Origin: Lithodes maja | Taxonomy: Eukaryota > Arthropoda > Malacostraca > Decapoda > Lithodidae | NCBI GenBank assembly: GCA_037953745.1 | Contig: JBAKBP010003085.1 | Location: 96,817-160,816, forward strand | Direction of reading: 5' to 3' | Length of the DNA: 64,000 bases | Part shown: positions 58,209 through 64,000 of the stretch, in pieces | Layout: each line of letters begins with the position of its first letter | Position numbering within the stretch: the first letter of the stretch is position 1 | Position numbers and translations under genes: made by a program | The notes under the pieces: model-generated | What the model saw: only the letters and a program-made list of their open reading frames with translations | What the model was told of the DNA's origin: nothing | The model's database searches: none

Positions 58209-61200
58209 TCAACCCACACACCGTGCACGAGGATCATCAACCCTTGATAGACAATCTGCTATCACGTTCTCACTCCCGGCAATATGCTGAATGTTGAGAT
58301 TATACTCTTGGAGCATTAGGGACCACCTGGTCAACCGCATATTCCGATTGTGAAACTGATTTAGGAATTTCAAGGGATGATGGTCCGTATAAATCGTCAC
58401 TACCGGGCCGTAGGCTGGAACATAAACTTCGAAATGTTTGAGCGACAAAACGATAGCAAGAAGCTCCTTCTCTATAGTCGAGTAATTCCTTTGTGCCGAA
58501 TTAAACTTGCGAGAAAAGAAGCTCACTGGGTGTTCCAAGCCCTCGGAATCAGTCTGCAGTAACACTGCCCCGGCACCCACACCGCTGGCATCAGTCGCCA
58601 GCTGAAAACTCCTGGAAAAGTCTGGGGCTCTCAAAATCGGATGTGTACACAGCAGGTGCTTGACTAGGTCGAAAGCCCTCTGACACTCCGCAGCCCAACA
58701 GAACTTCACTGACTTCGACAGTAGATCAGTTAACGGTGCTAAGACAGTAGAGTATCCCCGGATGAAGCGCCTATAATAGCCTATCATACCTAGGAACCGC
58801 ATGACCTGGCGCTTAGTGGTGGGCCTGGGAAACATATTGATAGCCTGTATCTTGCTCAGGGGGGGGCACACCCGGCCTAACCCGACCACGAAGCCAAGAT
58901 ACTGCACAGTAGCCTTTACAAACTCGCACTTCCTCAGGTTCACCACCAGCCCAGCATCGTGCAACTTCCCAAACAGGGTCTCTAAGTGCCTTAGGTGATT
59001 TTCAAAATCGTCATCATACACTATCACGTCATCAAGGTAGACCGTGCAGTTAGGGATTTCGTCACAAATATCGTTCATCAGGTTCTGAAACGTGGCAGGT
59101 GCGTTCTTAAGCCCATAAGGCATTACGTTACATTGGTAGGTCTTGCCATCTACCACAAAACCACAAACTTGCTTAGCTCGGTCCGACAGGGGTACTTGCC
59201 AGTAGCCTTTTACAAGATCAATTTTAGTAAGGTACTTTGCATTCCCTATCTTGTCCACGCTGTCGTCAACTCGAGGCAAAGGGTAAGGGTTGGTAGTGGT
59301 CAAGCCATTTAGCCTACGAAAATCTATGCAGAACCGCACCTTGCCGTCAGGTTTTGGCTGCAACGTGACGGGTGATGTCCACTTCACATAACCTTCAGTG
59401 ATCATCCCTCTCTCAACCATGTACTTTAACTCCTCCCGTAAAGCTGGCAACTTTACCGGGGGCACACGGTAGGGCACTGACTTGAAGGGCACATTATCAC
59501 CGACGTCCACGTCGTGCGTTACCTGAGTAGTGAGACCTGGGTGTTCGGCGAAAACAGAGGGGTATGACCTGAACAGGCCTAGGACAGCAGCACCCTGGTG
59601 CTCAGGCAGGTGACTTACAGCTTGCCTAGCCTCTTGTTCAGTATTCCCCGCCCACTGTTCCGCGGAAATGACACAGTCCCAGCTATCCTCCTCAGCAGCA
59701 TGACTGTCCCCACCTCCTTCTCCACCCTGGCCGCTGCAGGCCAGCACAGGGACAGTGAGAGGCTCTGAGGGGCGTCTCACATACTCTTTCATGAGGTTAA
59801 CATGACATAACTGATGTTTTTTTCTACGGTCAGGTGTTGCAACGAGATAATCAAGGTCGGACAGTTTCTTAGCCACCACATACGGCCCAATGAACTTGGC
59901 AGAAAGGGGGTGTCCAGGCAAAGGTAAAAGCAACATTACCTCCTGACCCACCGAAAACTCCCGAAGCTTCACCTTGGCGTCATACTGGTGCTTCATGACC
60001 GCCTGTGCATTAACCAAGTTATTACCTGCCGCTGCCATGCAACCTATAAGTCTCTCCCGGCTCTCAAGGATATATTTAAGTACAGACCCCGGCTTCTCTT
60101 CGCCCTCCCAGATCTCTTTCACCATACTTAAAGGTCCTCTCACATTATGGCCAAAGACTAGTTGATTTGGACTGAACCCCAGGCTCTCTCCTGGGACTTC
60201 ACGTGCAGCGAACAGAACATACGGCAGACCCAAATCCCAATCAGTGTCATGTTCTGCACAGTAACAGCGTAGCATACTCTTCAGGGTCGAGTGCCACCGC
60301 TCCAAGACTCCCTGACTCTCGGGATGGTAGGCTGACGACACTACAGAACATATACCGTGCAACTGAAGGGTTTGCTTGAACAATTTGGATGTAAAATTGC
60401 TCCCCTGGTCTGACTGCACCTCACGTGGAAATCCATAACGGGAACAGAACAATAATAAGTTTTTAACAACTGCCTTTGCCGAGCCGTTTCTCATGGGGTA
60501 TGCGTCCGGGTATCTCGTAGCCACATCCATGATTGTCAACAGGAATTTATTGCCACTACTAGTAGGCGGGAAAGGGCCAACCAAATCTACTACAACTTTG
60601 CTGAACGGAGGCCCGGTGACAGGTATGGGAAACAAAGGTGCCTTCGGGATGGTCTGGTTAGGCTTCCCCGTTGTCTGGCAGGTCGCACACCCAGCCACCC
60701 ATGCACAGACATCAGCCTTGACCCCAGGCCACCAGAAAAACCTGCCCAATGCCGCCAATGTTTTTGTTACCCCCAAATGACCCGCCACCGGCACATCATG
60801 CGCCAGACACAATAAGGACTCTCTATACTTATTTGGAACAACCACCTGGTCTACTACCCTCGCACCGCCCTCCCACTTCGATTTGGGGTCTAGAAATCTG
60901 CGGTACAATATCCTGTTGAGCCTAAAGAAATCTCCCGGCTTCGCATCCCCATCTTCCTCCAACTCTATGGCACCATTGCTATAACGAGCTAGGCTAGCGT
61001 CTTGCAGCTGCTGCTCACTAATGTCCCTGGGCGTCAATGCATCAAGATGGTTTTGTAATAAGACATTACCCCGGCTAGTAGGCTCTACTGCCTTAGTGGC
61101 TCTCGCTACAGCTCTTGCCTCACGCGAAGTCTTACCCAACTCTGCCTTGTTACACCCCATATCTGGGCCAGAGTCAACTCCCGTGTTTATTATAGGTCCA

Positions 61201-63323
61201 AGTACCGAATCACCGAGAAGTGCAGCAGAATCAATGTCCCTTTTCCTGCCCTTAGCAACCTTCTCCTGATCCTTCCTCCACTGTCCCCGAGGTTGAGTGC
61301 TAGGCTGTGCAGGAGCCGCAGAGCGAGATCGGGTTACCACACAGGCCATCTCATCCTGTTGGCACCTCCCAACCCATTCCCGATTCTCACCATCCACGTC
61401 GGCCGCCCTCTCGGCAACGACTAAGGGTGGAGTCCCGGAAGTGGGCACCGCAAAGTCGTTGCCGAGAAGAAGGTCGACGCCCTCAACTGGCAAACACTCA
61501 ACGATCCCTACATCCAGCTCCCTGCACACCTCTCCCACTCTCAACTCCAACCTCACAAGTGGGTATGACCTCGTAGCATTTATACCCTGCACCACAACAA
61601 CTCTGGCCGCATTTATCGGTTTCCCTGTGAAGTTCCTCAACAAAGTTTGCGAAGCCCCCGTATCCCTCAGCAAGTCAACCCTCCGTAGTTCACTCCCCCA
61701 GCTCACAAACCCGTGCCCCCGATGGCTACAGAAAGTGTCCCGGACAGGTGTCGAGCCTTCCGTACGCTTCTTTACCGCGTGTGCCTCAGCTGCTGACAAC
61801 CTACCCCGGGCAGTTGCTGCAGCCTTCAGAGACACACCGATACTGTGAACCAATGACACCGGCTTAGCGGGAGTGTTACTAGGGCACTCACGTGAATAAT
61901 GGCCTAGCTTCTGACATTTGTAACATTTCACATCCCCAATGGGCTTCTTCCCTTGTGCGGGCGAAGAAGGGGCCTGACCTTTAGTAAACGGGAGAGGCTT
62001 GTGTTTGTAGGTGTTATTAGGTGCAATGCATTTAGTGTGGTTATGTGTGTCATAGGTTTTGTTATTATCGAAAACTCTGGTGGGTGGGGTATAGCACCCC
62101 TTCTGCCCTGACTCAGCCCTCTGAGCGGCACCGCAACCACGAATCAATGATAATCTGAGGTCTGCCATCTTGGCAGCCTCCTCTACTGTCTTGGGACATT
62201 TTTCCTTAATGTTCAGCGTTAGATCGGTTCCAGTACATTTGTAAAACTGTTCCAGATAGAAAAGTTGCTTAATTTCCTCAGCCGACTCTGCGTGCTCGGA
62301 CCGAAACCAGTTATTACATGCATCTGTTAAGTCCCGTGCGTGCTCCATAAAACTGACGTCGCTCTTCTTATTCACGCCACGGAACTTCAATCTATAAGTT
62401 TCGGGTTGCAGTTCGTAGGCCCGGAGCACAGCCTCCTTCACCAGTCCATACACGACACTCTCGTCCAGTGACAGTGCATCGTAGGCTTTCAACCCCTTAC
62501 CCACTAGACGTGATGAAACTAATGCTGCCCATTTAACCTCCGGCCAGTCATACTCACGACACTTCTTTTCGAAACGAGCAAAAAACTCAGTCACTGCTGT
62601 CTCATCAAATGCGGGTACTAACTTAATTAAATGCGAAAGTGAGTCTGTAACCCAGTGCCCACCACCGAGATGACGCCCCGTGGTCTCTACTCTAGACTTC
62701 TCGACATCCATTTCAGCCTGGTACCTGGTTGCATCCTGATTGGCTTGGATTCTAGCAACCTCTATGCGTTCTATACTAGCCTGTTGTATCTGAGTCTCCT
62801 GCAGCTTAAGCTTAGCTAGTTCTAGCTGAAATAACATCTCAGGAGACAGGCCTGGGGGGGGAGAGCACAAAATGGGGGATCCACACCGAGACGTGTTTAC
62901 GGGTAAGCCAGCTTGCCATTGAGAACCCTCCTGCTGCATCGTGCTAAGACTCGCTGGCTGAGGGCCCAGCTCAGGGGTAGAGTGGAATGGAGGCTTGGAG
63001 GGAACCCCCCAAGACCCCACTCCACCCACCGCCCCATCGCCATCACCCAACAAACATGCCACCAAATTCTTCTTGGGCCAACTGTCAGGACAGTCCCGCC
63101 CCAAAACCGTGGCTAAACAGCGAAGACCGTAACAATCAATAGCCTGCAGGCGCTGTTCGGTCAAAGGTGTCTGCAAAAATGCCCGGGCATCCCTCTCTCC
63201 ACTTATAACACTCCCCTCCCTAAATATCTGTTGTACTTGCTGGTCACTAGGCTGTACCGTGTTATCCTCCCCCGTAAATGATGAGTCATTAGACATAGTG
63301 CTGGTTATACAATTGCTGTTCAT
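58209..63323 (-). CDS. Gypsy Gag-Pol polyprotein, 1,704 aa (unit 2)
   Basis: Intact and, at the protein level, identical to the unit 1 polyprotein, so the domain positions given there apply (knuckle about 467, protease Asp554, integrase 842-1008, RT YLDD 1429, RNase H about 1576). Exact identity over 5.1 kb of coding sequence means either a very recent duplication or an assembly repeat. ATG 63323 follows a 12-base T run on the minus strand. Confidence 0.95.
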   Translation of the reverse strand: MNSNCITSTMSNDSSFTGEDNTVQPSDQQVQQIFREGSVISGERDARAFLQTPLTEQRLQAIDCYGLRCLATVLGRDCPDSWPKKNLVACLLGDGDGAVGGVGSWGVPSKPPFHSTPELGPQPASLSTMQQEGSQWQAGLPVNTSRCGSPILCSPPPGLSPEMLFQLELAKLKLQETQIQQASIERIEVARIQANQDATRYQAEMDVEKSRVETTGRHLGGGHWVTDSLSHLIKLVPAFDETAVTEFFARFEKKCREYDWPEVKWAALVSSRLVGKGLKAYDALSLDESVVYGLVKEAVLRAYELQPETYRLKFRGVNKKSDVSFMEHARDLTDACNNWFRSEHAESAEEIKQLFYLEQFYKCTGTDLTLNIKEKCPKTVEEAAKMADLRLSLIRGCGAAQRAESGQKGCYTPPTRVFDNNKTYDTHNHTKCIAPNNTYKHKPLPFTKGQAPSSPAQGKKPIGDVKCYKCQKLGHYSRECPSNTPAKPVSLVHSIGVSLKAAATARGRLSAAEAHAVKKRTEGSTPVRDTFCSHRGHGFVSWGSELRRVDLLRDTGASQTLLRNFTGKPINAARVVVVQGINATRSYPLVRLELRVGEVCRELDVGIVECLPVEGVDLLLGNDFAVPTSGTPPLVVAERAADVDGENREWVGRCQQDEMACVVTRSRSAAPAQPSTQPRGQWRKDQEKVAKGRKRDIDSAALLGDSVLGPIINTGVDSGPDMGCNKAELGKTSREARAVARATKAVEPTSRGNVLLQNHLDALTPRDISEQQLQDASLARYSNGAIELEEDGDAKPGDFFRLNRILYRRFLDPKSKWEGGARVVDQVVVPNKYRESLLCLAHDVPVAGHLGVTKTLAALGRFFWWPGVKADVCAWVAGCATCQTTGKPNQTIPKAPLFPIPVTGPPFSKVVVDLVGPFPPTSSGNKFLLTIMDVATRYPDAYPMRNGSAKAVVKNLLLFCSRYGFPREVQSDQGSNFTSKLFKQTLQLHGICSVVSSAYHPESQGVLERWHSTLKSMLRCYCAEHDTDWDLGLPYVLFAAREVPGESLGFSPNQLVFGHNVRGPLSMVKEIWEGEEKPGSVLKYILESRERLIGCMAAAGNNLVNAQAVMKHQYDAKVKLREFSVGQEVMLLLPLPGHPLSAKFIGPYVVAKKLSDLDYLVATPDRRKKHQLCHVNLMKEYVRRPSEPLTVPVLACSGQGGEGGGDSHAAEEDSWDCVISAEQWAGNTEQEARQAVSHLPEHQGAAVLGLFRSYPSVFAEHPGLTTQVTHDVDVGDNVPFKSVPYRVPPVKLPALREELKYMVERGMITEGYVKWTSPVTLQPKPDGKVRFCIDFRRLNGLTTTNPYPLPRVDDSVDKIGNAKYLTKIDLVKGYWQVPLSDRAKQVCGFVVDGKTYQCNVMPYGLKNAPATFQNLMNDICDEIPNCTVYLDDVIVYDDDFENHLRHLETLFGKLHDAGLVVNLRKCEFVKATVQYLGFVVGLGRVCPPLSKIQAINMFPRPTTKRQVMRFLGMIGYYRRFIRGYSTVLAPLTDLLSKSVKFCWAAECQRAFDLVKHLLCTHPILRAPDFSRSFQLATDASGVGAGAVLLQTDSEGLEHPVSFFSRKFNSAQRNYSTIEKELLAIVLSLKHFEVYVPAYGPVVTIYTDHHPLKFLNQFHNRNMRLTRWSLMLQEYNLNIQHIAGSENVIADCLSRVDDPRARCVG

Positions 63324-63546
63324 AAAAAAAAAAAAGTGCTTATTACTAATTGCAGTCTCGACTCACAAAATGTTAAAGATGCTTGAATGACTCTACTCTA
63401 GACACCCCTAACGAAACAATCTGCAAGTCCACCAATACAATAATGACACAATAAAAATTCCTCCAATATGCAAGAAAATTCTAGCCAGCTCTACTAGGTA
63501 GCATAGAATAGTTCTCCAAAAAACATGTGATAGGATACTACTGAAT

Positions 63547-63563
63547 CTTGTGCAAGGTCGCCA
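63547..63563 (-). other. Candidate primer-binding site, unit 2
   Basis: TGGCGACCTTGCACAAG on the minus strand, three bases from LTR 3. Confidence 0.55.
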
Positions 63564-63566
63564 TTT

Positions 63567-64000
63567 TGTTACGGCTGGATCGGCAATACATATTCGGGAT
63601 TCTTGATCGTAGGACAGAAATGGCTTATGTGACAACGACACGCTCGATTCCAGTCCCAAATACTATATGCTCCAGACAACAAAAGCACCAACGCCCTACA
63701 GAGTTATCGTCTATGGTAACGAGGTACCTTAACTCGGCGAAAGTGTACAACAGGGGTAGGCTATGAGGCTAAACTCCCTCAGACATTTATAGGTTACGTT
63801 ATTACTAAAGAAATGCAATACTCAAGAAACTACGTTAATATTAAGCCTCTACTAATGTAGAATAGAAGCAGGCTAAAGGTATGACAGTGAAATGCTAAAT
63901 GACAAATGTACACGCCTACTTGAAAGCGTGTGCACTAGAATAACTGTCCCCTACTAACATGCACTAGCATGTAGCATACAAGATGTTCATGATCCAGTAG
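63567..64000 (-). repeat. Gypsy LTR 3, first 434 bp (truncated by the window edge)
   Basis: Starts TGTTACGGCTGG as the other LTRs do and carries the LTR 2 variants (GCTTATG, AAGCGTGTGC). Confidence 0.88.

Larger units (their letters stand above)
56131..64000 (-). mobile_element. Ty3/gypsy array unit 2, right LTR running off the window
   Basis: All landmarks repeat those of unit 1 at +7,436 bp: LTR 56131, tract 57950, polyprotein 58209-63323, primer site 63547, LTR 63567. The translated polyproteins of the two units are the same at every residue. Confidence 0.92.

Overview
This window is a eukaryotic, almost certainly animal, repeat graveyard. I could not support a single host gene. Essentially everything recognisable is a transposable element (TE) or a piece of one: DIRS-type tyrosine-recombinase retrotransposons, at least nine LINE copies of several clades, three piggyBac transposons, several TTAA-flanked MITEs, Tigger/pogo-like elements, an hAT-like element, a tRNA-derived SINE and a tandem pair of Ty3/gypsy elements. 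The mix (DIRS, LINEs of the CR1/Jockey group and an I-type LINE, piggyBac, Gmr1-type gypsy) fits an arthropod, and a decapod crustacean is my best guess. That is inference; no taxonomic marker gene is present.

Layout. 1-20,008: a DIRS element (copy 1, + strand, 5' end outside the window) opened by four insertion events. These are a TTAA MITE in gag (588-1375), a 5'-truncated RTE-like LINE in RT (3006-5229, 11-bp target duplication), a truncated LINE-B (about 5564-16171) and another LINE (about 16802-18070). LINE-B itself holds a complete piggyBac (6756-11037) and an abutting TTAA MITE (11042-16144). That MITE holds LINE-C2 (minus), which holds LINE-C1 (plus), so nesting is five deep. 20,011-26,134: the left end and long foldback arms of one Tigger-like element, then a second Tigger-like element (20847-26132) containing LINE-F, which contains a tRNA-SINE. 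26,135-30,920: LINE-G, an old LINE-E fragment, an LINE-A-family fragment and an hAT-like element (28088-30326, 8-bp duplication) that carries a MITE inside a MITE and a LINE tail fragment.

31,440-45,964: the 5' region of a second DIRS copy. Its ~140-bp tandem repeats were hit by piggyBac copy 2 (33028-37234) and by a full-length I-type LINE-D (37418-45186, 13-bp duplication), itself hit by a Tigger-like element (39532-40300). 45,965 to the end: piggyBac copy 3 sits in the DIRS-2 gag. Its transposase is cut at 48,694 by a gypsy array LTR-internal-LTR-internal-LTR with an exact 7,436-bp period, running off the window. The gypsy polyprotein (1,704 aa, minus strand) has integrase ahead of reverse transcriptase, the unusual Gmr1-type order.

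The elements act as targets for one another rather than as a pathway. Several seams are clean enough (TTAA, TA, 8-, 11- and 13-bp duplications, reading frames that rejoin) to order the insertions in time. Intact long ORFs (gypsy polyproteins, two piggyBac transposases, LINE-C1) and identical repeats point to recent activity, whereas LINE-D, LINE-F, LINE-G and the DIRS copies carry frameshifts or stops.
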